In this document: positions 8,206 through 15,255 of the stretch, piece by piece
Layout of the letters: each line of letters opens with the position of its first letter
Numbering within the stretch: the first letter of the stretch is position 1
Source: Actinomycetes bacterium
GTDB lineage: Bacteria; Actinomycetota; Acidimicrobiia; Acidimicrobiales; RAAP-2
Direction: 5' to 3'
NCBI GenBank assembly: GCA_021828005.1
Contig: JAKATJ010000002.1
Coordinates: 2,859-41,160 of the forward strand
Length of the DNA stretch: 38,302 nucleotides
The notes under the pieces: generated by a model
The model's input: only the letters and a program-made list of their open reading frames with translations
What the model was told of the DNA's origin: nothing
The model's database searches: none
Program-made: the position numbers and the translations under genes

Positions 8206-9141
8206 TCAGTGCGCCTCTGGCGCGGCAGGTGGCCGTTCCACCATCGCCCTGTAGATCCGCTCGAGATCCTCGAGCGTCGCGAACTCCACGACCACCCGGC
8301 CCCGTCGGTTGCGAAGCTCGACCTTCACTCGCGTGTTCAGGTAAGTGGACAGGAGCTCCTCGAGCTCCAGGAGACCGGGCTCTGGCAGCCGTCGAGGCGT
8401 GGCGTGAGTACTACCTTTGGTGGTACCGTCGAAAGGCGGTGGAGCCGTCTCAACTCTGCCGTCCCCCCGCTCGGCCTCTTTCACCGCATCCTCCACCTGT
8501 CGCACCGTCAGCCCCTCGGCGACGATACGCCCTACGAGAGATTCCTGGAGCGTCCGGTCAGGAGTGCCGAGCAGCGCGCGGCCGTGACCCGCCGAAATGG
8601 ACCCGTCCGCGAGGGCACGCTGCACGCCGGCGGGCAGCTGGAGCAGCCGCAGCGTGTTGGTGACGGTCGCCCGGCTCTTGCCGATCCGGGTCGCCACCTC
8701 CTCATGGGTGTGACCGAAGTCGTCGATGAGCTGCTGGTACGCGGCGGCCTCTTCGAGCGGTCCGAGGTCCTCGCGGTGAAGGTTCTCGACAAGGGCCTGC
8801 TCGAGGCTGCTGGCGTCGGCGGAGACCTCGCGCACGAGCGCGGGAACCGTCTGAAGGCCAGCCCGACGGGCCGCGCGCCACCGCCGCTCGCCGGCGATCA
8901 GCTCGTACTCGTCGGTCCCACCTCCGAGCGGTCTCACGAGGACGGGTTGGAGAACCCCCACTTCCCTGATGGAGGCGGCGAGCGCCGACATCGCTTCCTC
9001 GTCGAAGTGGGTCCGTGGCTGCAACGTGTTCGGCCGGATGCTGGAGATCGGGACTTCCCGCAGTGCACTTCCCCGCAATCCCGACACCTCCGTCGGGATG
9101 AGCGCGCCGAGTCCCTTACCCAGCCCGCTGCGACGCGCCAT
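8206..9141 (-). CDS. parB: chromosome partitioning protein ParB
   Basis: A 311-residue ParB/Noc-family CTP-dependent clamp that loads at parS sites and organises the origin for segregation. The N-terminus (MARRSGLGKGLGALIP) is the usual ParA-interacting end. The GERRWRAARRAG motif at about 84-95 is the CTP/arm box, ENLHREDLGPLEEA follows, and the helix-turn-helix lies near 140-165 (THEEVATRIGKSRATVTNTLRL). The C-terminal dimerisation domain ends at ERPPAAPEAH. The ATG at 9141 has GGAGG at 9148-9152, favoured over an in-frame start six codons upstream. parA overlaps its start by 26 bases. Candidate binding sites lie upstream of parA at 10485-10603. Confidence 0.95.
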   Translation of the reverse strand: MARRSGLGKGLGALIPTEVSGLRGSALREVPISSIRPNTLQPRTHFDEEAMSALAASIREVGVLQPVLVRPLGGGTDEYELIAGERRWRAARRAGLQTVPALVREVSADASSLEQALVENLHREDLGPLEEAAAYQQLIDDFGHTHEEVATRIGKSRATVTNTLRLLQLPAGVQRALADGSISAGHGRALLGTPDRTLQESLVGRIVAEGLTVRQVEDAVKEAERGDGRVETAPPPFDGTTKGSTHATPRRLPEPGLLELEELLSTYLNTRVKVELRNRRGRVVVEFATLEDLERIYRAMVERPPAAPEAH

Positions 9142-10267
9142 TGCTGACCTCCTTCGCAAGATCCCGGTACGCGACGGCCCCGCGGGACGTCGGGTCGAAG
9201 ACCGTGATCGGCTGACCGAACGACGGCGCCTCGGAGAGCCGGATCGTCCGCGGGATCACGATCCGGCATACTTTGTCGCCGAAGTGCTCGCGCACTTCGG
9301 TCGCGACGTCGACTGCGAGCCGCGTCCGCGCGTCGTACATCGTGAGCACGATGGCGCTCACTTCGAGCCCCTCGTTCAGGTTCGACGCTACCAGGTGAAC
9401 GTTTCGCAACAGCTGGCCCAGACCCTCGAGCGCGTAGTACTCGCACTGTATCGGCACCATCACCTCGGCCGCCGCCGCGAGGCCATTGACCGTGATCAGC
9501 CCCAACGACGGCGGGCAGTCGATCAGCACGAAGTCGAAGTCCTCGACCACGCTCTCCACGGCCCGCCGCAACCGGAGCTCTCGGCTGAAGGCGGGTACGA
9601 GCTCGATCTCGACCCCTGCGAGATCGATGGTTGCAGGTGCGACAAACAGATTGCGCACGCTGGTCGGTTCGACGCAGTCTTCCATCGGCGTACCGTGCAT
9701 GATCACGTCGTACATCGAGCGCTCCAAATTGCGGGCATCGATGCCGAGCCCAGTGGTCGCGTTGCCCTGCGGATCCAGGTCGACCACGAGGATTCTGTAC
9801 CCGAGCTCGGCCAACGCTGCGCCAAGATTGACGGTCGTGGTCGTCTTCCCGACTCCGCCCTTCTGGTTGGCAATCGCGATCACCCGCGGCAGAGGCCTGA
9901 AAGTGGACACCCCGCGTCCGTCCGAGCGACGGACCTGGTCCGTCGTCGTTTGATCGGTGACCGAGGAGCTCCATGACGCAGCGTCGGACAGGCGCGCCGG
10001 GGCGACAGCTCCGCCGTCCTTTGCCCCTCTGATCGAACGCCCGGCCTCCCCGGAGCCACCTTCGGCGTTCGCCATCTCCTCGCCCGACTCCCCGCCTGCT
10101 TCGATGCCACCGTCTTCCAGCGGCGAGGCAACCGGGTCGGGCGGCGCGAAGCTCGGGGCCGGGTCGGGCGGCGGGGATCCGGCATCCCCGCCCATCGGCT
10201 GTGGCCCAACAGTCGAACGCTCCTCCACTTCTGACATCCCCGTGACAGAAGAGGCTTGGGATGCCAT
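9116..10267 (-). CDS. parA: chromosome partitioning ATPase ParA (long N-terminal extension)
   Basis: A 383-residue ParA/Soj ATPase. The deviant Walker A motif NQKGGVGKTTTTVNL is at about 134-148; VVDLDPQGNATTGLG and VLIDCPPSLG follow, so the ATPase core is complete. About 125 residues precede the core, rich in Pro, Gly, Ser, Asp and Glu, and probably disordered. Mycobacterial ParA also has an N-terminal extension, but this one is long. I chose the ATG at 10267 because GGAG lies at good spacing upstream. ATG 10237 (MSEVEERS) is an alternative that would shorten the tail by 10 residues. The gene end overlaps parB, so the two are one operon. Confidence 0.93.
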   Translation of the reverse strand: MASQASSVTGMSEVEERSTVGPQPMGGDAGSPPPDPAPSFAPPDPVASPLEDGGIEAGGESGEEMANAEGGSGEAGRSIRGAKDGGAVAPARLSDAASWSSSVTDQTTTDQVRRSDGRGVSTFRPLPRVIAIANQKGGVGKTTTTVNLGAALAELGYRILVVDLDPQGNATTGLGIDARNLERSMYDVIMHGTPMEDCVEPTSVRNLFVAPATIDLAGVEIELVPAFSRELRLRRAVESVVEDFDFVLIDCPPSLGLITVNGLAAAAEVMVPIQCEYYALEGLGQLLRNVHLVASNLNEGLEVSAIVLTMYDARTRLAVDVATEVREHFGDKVCRIVIPRTIRLSEAPSFGQPITVFDPTSRGAVAYRDLAKEVSNGASQRAG

Positions 10268-10484
10268 CTCGCTCCAGCGGCGGCGGCGCCCGATCCTTCT
10301 CACCACTGGGTAAATCCCCGGTTGAACGGGACCGCACGGGTCACTGATCGCAACGTCGAGTCGTTACGAAGACTGCGACCGCGCTGCCCCATACGCCCCC
10401 TCACGGCCACGCTGACCATCCTCGCTCGCCCGACGGTACAGGTCAAGGCTTTGCGCGCTTTTTCCGTTCGGGCAGCCGGAGGGC

Positions 10485-10513
10485 CGTTCCACGTGCAACC
10501 TGACGGTGAAACA
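10485..10513. promoter_or_regulatory. parS-like composite repeat, copy 1
   Basis: Positions 10485-10500 match the conserved parS palindrome TGTTTCACGTGAAACA at 12 of 16 bases, including the central CACGTG. The following bases AACCTGACGGTGAAACA (10497-10513) end in a perfect parS half-site, GTGAAACA (10506-10513). The same 17 bases recur in copy 2, exactly 90 bases to the right. Both copies lie between the divergent parA and LAGLIDADG genes, where a centromere site would be expected. Binding by ParB is inferred. Confidence 0.5.
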
Positions 10514-10574
10514 ACCCAGCATCGGAGCGCGCGTCTCCCGCCCACCCCGTTTTGGTCGCTCCCCACCTTGCAGC

Positions 10575-10603
10575 TGTTTCACATGTAACCTGACGGTGAA
10601 ACA
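10575..10603. promoter_or_regulatory. parS-like composite repeat, copy 2
   Basis: Positions 10575-10590 match parS at 13 of 16 bases. Read as a whole, the unit has two perfect parS half-sites facing each other, TGTTTCAC (10575-10582) and GTGAAACA (10596-10603), with 13 bases between. The second half lies in the 17-base direct repeat shared with copy 1. The unit ends 64 bases before the ATG of the LAGLIDADG gene, so it could also act as an operator for that gene. The rest of the 400-base gap 10268-10667 holds no gene I can support and no clear promoter. Confidence 0.5.
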
Positions 10604-10667
10604 TGTGGTAGCGCTTACGAGGTCCGGCAGACGGCCGGTCCGAGCACGAGACCCTGGAGCGGACGCG

Positions 10668-11144
10668 ATGGCGAGCGACTTCGAAGAAGGGGTGCTGGTG
10701 GGCCTGCTGGTCGGGGAAGGCCACTTCGGCGGCGACGGGCGCCAGCCGCAGGTGACCCTGCGCATGCATGAACGCCACGAAGCGCTGTTCCGGTGGCTCG
10801 AACGCACCTTCCCCGGCGGTCGGCTCTACGGACCCTACGATCATGGCGGTCGGCGCTACTACCAGTGGATGGCGCGGGGAGACTACCTGCGTGCAGAGCT
10901 CGCACCGATGCTCCATCGCGCCCTGTCGCCAGCGCTCGATGGCTATGCCTACCACCGGTTCCTCGCCATGTGTGAGCGCTACGCGCGGCAGCTTGAGCTT
11001 CCCGAACGTGCCACGCCAGCCGCTTCTGCATCCCCGCAGGCAGCGTCGTCTGTACCGGCACACGACTCGCCCAGCTCCGCAATGGCGATCTTCGCCGCGC
11101 TCCGGGAAGCGCGCGTGCTCACAGAAACACCGCCGCCTGCCTGA
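10668..11144 (+). CDS. free-standing single-motif LAGLIDADG-type protein
   Basis: This 158-residue protein begins MASDFEEGVLVGLLVGEGHF. Residues 10-18 (LVGLLVGEG) align position for position with LAGLIDADG, and the catalytic acid is kept as Glu17. GHFGGDGRQPQVTLRMHERHEALFRWL continues the alpha-beta-beta pattern of such domains. About 100 residues form the domain; the remaining 45 are Ala/Ser/Pro-rich and end in a short helix. One motif implies a homodimer. It is neither in an intron nor in an intein, and it sits opposite to the parA and rsmG genes around it, with GGAGCGG at 10656-10662 as ribosome binding site. It could be a homing endonuclease relic or a domesticated DNA-binding protein (compare the LAGLIDADG fold of WhiA). 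Its target is unknown. Confidence 0.72.
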   Translation: MASDFEEGVLVGLLVGEGHFGGDGRQPQVTLRMHERHEALFRWLERTFPGGRLYGPYDHGGRRYYQWMARGDYLRAELAPMLHRALSPALDGYAYHRFLAMCERYARQLELPERATPAASASPQAASSVPAHDSPSSAMAIFAALREARVLTETPPPA

Positions 11145-11151
11145 CGCAGGC
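11135..11151 (+). terminator. weak hairpin at the end of the LAGLIDADG gene
   Basis: GCCTGC (11135-11140) and GCAGGC (11146-11151) can pair around the loop CTGAC, which contains part of the stop codon. No T-run follows. It lies in the 44-base gap between two converging genes, so it may help end transcription, but it could equally be chance in GC-rich DNA. Confidence 0.25.
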
Positions 11152-11188
11152 CTGCCTGTGTACGAGGTTCAGTGCACTCGACGAGAGG

Positions 11189-11845
11189 TCAGAACATCGG
11201 GTGTTTCGCGGGCACCCCGACCCGTCGGGGAAACCGGGCTGGGCACGGCTGTTTCTGCGGGACCAGGACGAACCCGTATGCGGAACCGACCGGAGACGCA
11301 CTTCCCATGCCGAGCTCGGCCAACCGATCCTCCGGCCAGCGCCCGATGGCGTCTCGCGAACTCGGCGGAGGCTCCGAGACAGCCAGAAACCCGCCCACTG
11401 CCAGCAGCGGGGCCGCGCACTCGGCGACGACGGCGGGCCTGCCGAATCCCCTGGCGGTGACAACGTCAAAAGCACCCCGCCGCTTTGGTGTGCGGCCCAC
11501 GACCTCGGCTCGCGCGGCCTCCACCGCGACACGTCCTTCCAACCCCAGCACACCAACGGCGCGGTGGAGGAACGCCGCACGACGTCCTTGGGCTTCGACA
11601 AGGAGAAGCGATGGGGCCTCCCAACGCACGGCGAGCACGAGCCCGGGAACCCCACCCCCAGAACCGAGGTCAACCACGGTGGAAGGGGGGGAGGATGTCC
11701 ATGCGCTCTCGACCGCCTCGGCGAAGGCGTCAGCGTGCTCCAACTGCGCATCGACCGGGCCGGGACCAAGGAACCCGAGGTCACGCGCCTCGGTCAGGAG
11801 GCGGCGAAGGGTGGCTCGTCGATGGCCGCCCGGAAGTGCGGGCAC
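11189..11845 (-). CDS. rsmG: 16S rRNA (guanine527-N7)-methyltransferase RsmG (GidB)
   Basis: A 218-residue SAM-dependent methyltransferase that modifies G527 of 16S rRNA in the 530 loop. The SAM-binding motif I is VVDLGSGGGVPGLVLA, followed by LLLVEAQGRRAAFL and the RGFGRP-type motif (VVTARGFGRPAVVAECAAPLL). Length is normal. The start is a GTG at 11845 with GAGGA upstream at good distance. It follows jag by 24 bases and completes the parB-to-rpmH minus-strand block, although the LAGLIDADG gene separates it from parA. Loss of RsmG gives low-level streptomycin resistance in several bacteria. Confidence 0.93.
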   Translation of the reverse strand: MPALPGGHRRATLRRLLTEARDLGFLGPGPVDAQLEHADAFAEAVESAWTSSPPSTVVDLGSGGGVPGLVLAVRWEAPSLLLVEAQGRRAAFLHRAVGVLGLEGRVAVEAARAEVVGRTPKRRGAFDVVTARGFGRPAVVAECAAPLLAVGGFLAVSEPPPSSRDAIGRWPEDRLAELGMGSASPVGSAYGFVLVPQKQPCPARFPRRVGVPAKHPMF

Positions 11846-11869
11846 TCCATCTTCCTCGACAACGCGTGC

Positions 11870-12901
11870 TCAGGGCGCCGGCGAGATGACGACGAAGCGG
11901 TGCGGCTCTTCTCCTTGTGAACTCGACACCGCACCTTCGATCCCCACCACCGTATCGTGCACGACCTTGCGATCGGCTGCCGACATGGGCTCGAGCGCAC
12001 GCTCGGATCCGGATCGGACCACCTCCGTCGCGACCTCGGCGGTGAACCTGCGCAGCGCCGCGACACGGCGTTCGCGGTACCCCGCGACGTCAACCAAGAT
12101 CCTGTCGGTGCGGTTCGGGAAGTGCCTCTGAACAACCGTCCGCGTCACGTCCTGGAGCGCCATCACGGTCGCTCCCTTCGGCCCGACAAGCATGCCAAGC
12201 CCTTCGCCCTGCGCCGCAAGCTCCACGGTCTCCTCGTCGAGCTCACGGACGTCCAACGTCGCCCGGAGGCCGAAGCGGTCCAACAGTCCCTCGAGGAACT
12301 CCTTGGCCACCGCCGCCTGCTCCTGCAGCGTGATCCCGTCAGCCACCGTGTGCTCCTCCTTCACTGCTCCGTCCGGTCCGACCACTTCGGTACGACGAGC
12401 GTCACCGCGCTCAGGCGTCGTGCCGTTCCCCGCTTGGGCATGGCACGGCTCGTTCACAGCCCGGGCTCCCTTCTGAGCTGCACCCTGACGGCGCCGGCGG
12501 CGCCGGCGGCTCGGGCCGGTTCTTCCCGTCGATTCGGTTTCTCCACCGCCATCTCGGACCGAGACCCCCGGTTCCTCACGGCCGGCGCGTCCCGACGCCC
12601 CGGCCGAGCGGCTCGTGTTCGCCTGCCGCTGCCGCGTCGTTTGGGTACCGGCGCCGTCGTCCCCGCCACGGCGCACGCCGTCACGAGCTCGATCTCGCTG
12701 GCGATGTGAGCGCTTCGGGCGCGGTTCAGCGGGTCGGACCCGCGCCCGCACTCGGGCCTCGCCTCGGACGCGCCCGAACAAGCCCGCCCTCGGCTCCGCG
12801 AGGACCACGAGCTCTGCATCCTTCTCGGACACCCCGAGTTGCTCGAGGGCACGCTCCTTCGCCTCGTCGACCGACTTGCCCGTTTTTTCGACCCATTCCA
12901 C
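11870..12901 (-). CDS. jag: Jag/KhpB RNA-binding protein (Jag_N-KH-R3H)
   Basis: This 343-residue protein has the Jag_N domain at 1-50 (EWVEKTGKSVDEAKERALEQLG, then AGLFGRVRGEARVRARV), a linker of about 110 residues, a KH domain near 165-240 with GxxG-like GPKG, and an R3H domain near 250-320. Such proteins bind RNA and are linked to cell wall elongation control in Gram-positives. The linker is extremely basic and contains seven Arg in a row. The GTG start at 12901 is 2 bases after the yidC stop, so the genes are coupled. Domain identity is clear; the RNA targets are unknown. Confidence 0.9.
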   Translation of the reverse strand: MEWVEKTGKSVDEAKERALEQLGVSEKDAELVVLAEPRAGLFGRVRGEARVRARVRPAEPRPKRSHRQRDRARDGVRRGGDDGAGTQTTRQRQANTSRSAGASGRAGREEPGVSVRDGGGETESTGRTGPSRRRRRRRQGAAQKGARAVNEPCHAQAGNGTTPERGDARRTEVVGPDGAVKEEHTVADGITLQEQAAVAKEFLEGLLDRFGLRATLDVRELDEETVELAAQGEGLGMLVGPKGATVMALQDVTRTVVQRHFPNRTDRILVDVAGYRERRVAALRRFTAEVATEVVRSGSERALEPMSAADRKVVHDTVVGIEGAVSSSQGEEPHRFVVISPAP

Positions 12902-12903
12902 GC

Positions 12904-14055
12904 TCAGCGAGCCTTTCGTACACGTTTGGCCTTCGACCGGGGGTGGGGCTTCGTGGCCGGAGAGGTAGCACCGTTGATGCTACCTCTACTCGCATCCCGG
13001 CGCCGCCCGTTCGTACCGCCTTCCTGCGCCTCCGGTTGCCCGCTGCTGGGACGAGAGCGCCGGCCACCCAGGCTGCCCGTCCGCTCCCCGTCGTGCGGAA
13101 CGGATTCCTCCTGCTTCGTGCCGCTCGTCGACCTCGCCTCGACCGCGGCAGGCGCCACCGAAGGCTTGGGCTTGCCGCTCACCTGGCGTTCTCCGGGCCG
13201 CTGCACCAGGCCGTACCGGAAGATCAAGTCCTGGGTGAGAACCCGGATCCCGGACGAAACGATCATGTAGACCACCACGCCGGCGGGGACCAGGAAGTAG
13301 ATGTAGGCGAAGATCAGCGGCATCACCCGCTGCATCGTCTGCATCTGCTGCGGCATCTGCTGCTGCGTGTTGTTGCGCTTGTTCCGGCGCGTCATCTGGG
13401 CCATCTGGAAGTACTGCAGGGCGACCGCGACGGCGAGGAGGCCGAAGTACGGGACGTACTCGTACCAGTCCGCGTGATGTGTGAGGGGTCGCAACGCGAG
13501 GTTCAGACCGATCGAGTGCATCACCCCGGGCGTCTTCACCAGCGCCTTGTGGATCGCCGACGTCTGAGGCACGTAGTGCGGTGTGGCGCAGACGGCGACG
13601 TGGCAGCGGGCCTTGCCTGTGGCCATGAGGGTGCCCTTCTTCACCGTGTTCGCAAGCCCGCGGATGACGTCGTAGAGGACGATCAGGGCGGGCATCTGGA
13701 GGAACATCGGCAGGCAACCACCCGTGGGACTGACCCCGTGCTCTCGGTAGAGCTTCATGAGCTCTTCGTTCAGCTGCTGGCGGTTCTCGGCGCCCTTGTA
13801 CTTCGCCCGCAGCTTCTGCATCTCGGGCTGGAGTGCCTGCATCGCCAGCATCGAGCGCGTGCTCTTGATGGTCAGCGGAGTGAGGAGCGCCATGATCAGC
13901 AGCGTGAGCAGCACGATTGCCGCTGCGTATGTGGGCACGGCGCCGTAGATCCACGACAGCACGTCGGCCACCGCGATGAACAGCGGGTGGAAGATGTCTC
14001 CGACGGCCTTGAACAGCGAGTTCTCCGCGACTAGGGGCACGGCGTGCACGGTCAC
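12904..14055 (-). CDS. yidC: membrane protein insertase YidC
   Basis: A 383-residue YidC/Oxa1 insertase, which puts proteins into the cytoplasmic membrane with or without SecYEG. The core runs from [20 protein letters not shown] through [25 protein letters not shown] to [21 protein letters not shown] Lys/Arg-rich C-terminal tail of about 100 residues could bind ribosomes. The groove Arg normally in the first core helix is replaced by Met55 (LLIMALL against the usual LLxxIVRLIL). The start is the GTG at 14055, overlapping the yidD stop as GTGA with GGGGGAGG upstream; longer readings run inside yidD. Confidence 0.93.
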   Translation of the reverse strand: MTVHAVPLVAENSLFKAVGDIFHPLFIAVADVLSWIYGAVPTYAAAIVLLTLLIMALLTPLTIKSTRSMLAMQALQPEMQKLRAKYKGAENRQQLNEELMKLYREHGVSPTGGCLPMFLQMPALIVLYDVIRGLANTVKKGTLMATGKARCHVAVCATPHYVPQTSAIHKALVKTPGVMHSIGLNLALRPLTHHADWYEYVPYFGLLAVAVALQYFQMAQMTRRNKRNNTQQQMPQQMQTMQRVMPLIFAYIYFLVPAGVVVYMIVSSGIRVLTQDLIFRYGLVQRPGERQVSGKPKPSVAPAAVEARSTSGTKQEESVPHDGERTGSLGGRRSRPSSGQPEAQEGGTNGRRRDASRGSINGATSPATKPHPRSKAKRVRKAR

Positions 14056-14387
14056 CGCCTCCCCCGCCGACGCCGACCCGCCTCGAGCGGGACCAGGTCC
14101 ACCCCGTGCCCGCCCAGCGGGTGGCAGCGCGCCAGCCGTCGCACAGCCAGCCAGAGCCCCAGCCAAGTACCGTGCCGCTCCACCGCCTCGACCGCGTACG
14201 CCGAGCAGCTCGGGTAAAAGCGGCACGGGGACACGCCGCCCGCCCTCGCGGCCTGGTAGGCGTGCAGCGCTCCGAGCGCGGCCCGCTGCCCGACCGTCTG
14301 CCGCGCCCCCGAGGCGCTCCCGTCCACCTTGCGGTGGTCCCGCCCCGCCGGCCCTTCAACCGGTGCCGCAACCTGCCTGATGATCAC
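14052..14387 (-). CDS. yidD: YidD membrane protein insertion efficiency factor
   Basis: A 111-residue protein of the YidD family (UPF0161), a small membrane-associated helper of YidC. The signature cysteines are in [21 protein letters not shown], with [18 protein letters not shown] after it. Residues 14-35 form a family-atypical basic linker before GALHAYQAA. The start is a GTG at 14387 that overlaps the rnpA stop as GTGA, and the end overlaps yidC in the same way, so the three genes form a coupled chain. Confidence 0.9.
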   Translation of the reverse strand: MIIRQVAAPVEGPAGRDHRKVDGSASGARQTVGQRAALGALHAYQAARAGGVSPCRFYPSCSAYAVEAVERHGTWLGLWLAVRRLARCHPLGGHGVDLVPLEAGRRRRGRR

Positions 14388-14752
14388 AGGATCCGTCTTC
14401 CTTCGCCGTCAGCCCCAGCTGCTGCGGCCCGGGCCGCAACGCGGACCGCACGGCGTAGCTCCTCGAATCGGAGCTCGCCGGCACCCGGCGCCGCGCGTAC
14501 CAAGTATGCGCCGGCCGGCAGCTCCGGGCCGAACGCTCGAACCGCGGCGCGGAGCCGGCGCCGCAGTCGGTTCCGTTCGACCGCACCGCCGTGCCGCCTC
14601 CCTATGGAGTACCCGACCAAAGGGGCGCTCTTCACCTCCGGCACGTGACTGCTGAACGCCACCGCCACCGTTCCCATCTGGCCACGTCCCTCGGGGCGCG
14701 ACAGGGCTCGGAACGTAGCCTGCCTGCGGATCCTTCCCACCACGGGGGGCAT
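14384..14752 (-). CDS. rnpA: ribonuclease P protein component
   Basis: The 122-residue protein subunit of RNase P, which matures the 5' ends of tRNAs with the rnpB RNA. The key motif [12 protein letters not shown] (RNR) is present, as is the opening [11 protein letters not shown]. The last third is Ala-rich. The ATG at 14752 has AAGGA at good spacing. It lies 21 bases downstream of rpmH, the nearly universal arrangement. Confidence 0.93.
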   Translation of the reverse strand: MPPVVGRIRRQATFRALSRPEGRGQMGTVAVAFSSHVPEVKSAPLVGYSIGRRHGGAVERNRLRRRLRAAVRAFGPELPAGAYLVRAAPGAGELRFEELRRAVRVAARAAAAGADGEGRRIL

Positions 14753-14773
14753 CGTCCTTCTGGGCGCGCCAAC

Positions 14774-14908
14774 TCACACCGTCAGCCGATGACGCCCCTT
14801 GAGCCGTCTCGCCTTCAGGATCGCCCGGCCGGCACGCGTCGACATGCGCTGGCGGAACCCGTGCCGCTTCGCTCGCTTGCGCGTGTTGGGTTGATAGGTT
14901 TGCTTCAC
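14774..14908 (-). CDS. rpmH: 50S ribosomal protein L34
   Basis: The 44-residue protein starts [19 protein letters not shown] and ends [12 protein letters not shown]; it matches bL34 along its length. It starts with a GTG at 14908 with GGAAAGG a few bases upstream. It heads the minus-strand run rpmH-rnpA-yidD-yidC-jag-rsmG and diverges from dnaA, as is usual at bacterial origins. Confidence 0.96.
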   Translation of the reverse strand: MKQTYQPNTRKRAKRHGFRQRMSTRAGRAILKARRLKGRHRLTV

Positions 14909-15010
14909 GTCCGTCAGCCTTTCCGCGTTGCCCGCCAGCGCGACCTGATCGGGTCGGTGACGGCGAGCGGACCAACGCGTTGCCCACGGTGGGCTGCGAT
15001 GTCGCACGTG

Positions 15011-15041
15011 ATCGTACGCGACCGCGGACGCCGACACTAGT
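15011..15041 (-). promoter_or_regulatory. candidate rpmH promoter with ACTAGT upstream element
   Basis: Read on the minus strand, TACGAT (15016-15011) fits a -10 hexamer of TANNNT type and lies about 100 bases before the rpmH start. The palindrome ACTAGT (15036-15041) lies exactly 19 bases upstream of it, about where a -35 element belongs. No TTGACA is present. The dnaA side shows the same design in mirror image. The promoter call rests on pattern alone. Confidence 0.35.
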
Positions 15042-15089
15042 CGCGTCCGGGAGCTCCAGGTCAGACCGCGGCCGCCCTGAGGCGGCGGC

Positions 15090-15130
15090 CCCTTGCGACC
15101 CGGCGGCGGCCCCCTTGCGACCCGGCGGCG
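15090..15130. repeat. 22-base GC-rich tandem repeat between rpmH and dnaA
   Basis: The 19 bases CCCTTGCGACCCGGCGGCG occur at 15090-15108 and again at 15112-15130, giving a period of 22. The pair lies between the two ACTAGT elements of the divergent promoter candidates. No known protein site is recognised. The whole 347-base gap 14909-15255 contains no supported gene. Confidence 0.6.
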
Positions 15131-15143
15131 ACCCCCGGTTGCC

Positions 15144-15174
15144 ACTAGTCGGGAGAGCCCGAACGGTGTAGGTT
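15144..15174 (+). promoter_or_regulatory. candidate dnaA promoter with ACTAGT upstream element
   Basis: TAGGTT (15169-15174) is a TANNNT-type -10 candidate, and ACTAGT (15144-15149) lies exactly 19 bases upstream. The 9-mer CACTAGTCG occurs both here (15143-15151) and at 15035-15043. Transcription from here would start near 15181, placing the DnaA-box palindrome at 15199-15212 just inside the leader. Confidence 0.35.
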
Positions 15175-15182
15175 CGATCGAC

Positions 15183-15225
15183 CACGTCACTGACGTGTTC
15201 CACACCTGTGGATCACGCTGTGGAC
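15183..15225. promoter_or_regulatory. dnaA leader operator: two inverted repeats, DnaA-box cores
   Basis: CACGTCA and TGACGTG (15183-15197) form a perfect 7-base inverted repeat around one base. Directly after it, TCCACA and TGTGGA (15199-15212) form a perfect inverted pair of the DnaA-box core with two bases between, and a third core, TGTGGAC, lies at 15219-15225. DnaA is known to repress its own gene in many bacteria by binding such sites; autoregulation here is inferred. Confidence 0.5.
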
Positions 15226-15255
15226 GACGAGCGGCTCGCGTGCGCGGAGGACCAG

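Noticed and set aside
15090-15130. Iteron or CRISPR-like array
   Set aside because: Only two copies with three-base spacing differences; no spacers or further repeats.
15208-15255. Longer DnaA N-terminus from the GTG at 15208
   Set aside because: There is no ribosome binding site, it overlaps a DnaA-box palindrome, and the domain I alignment starts after the GTG at 15256, which has GGAGG.
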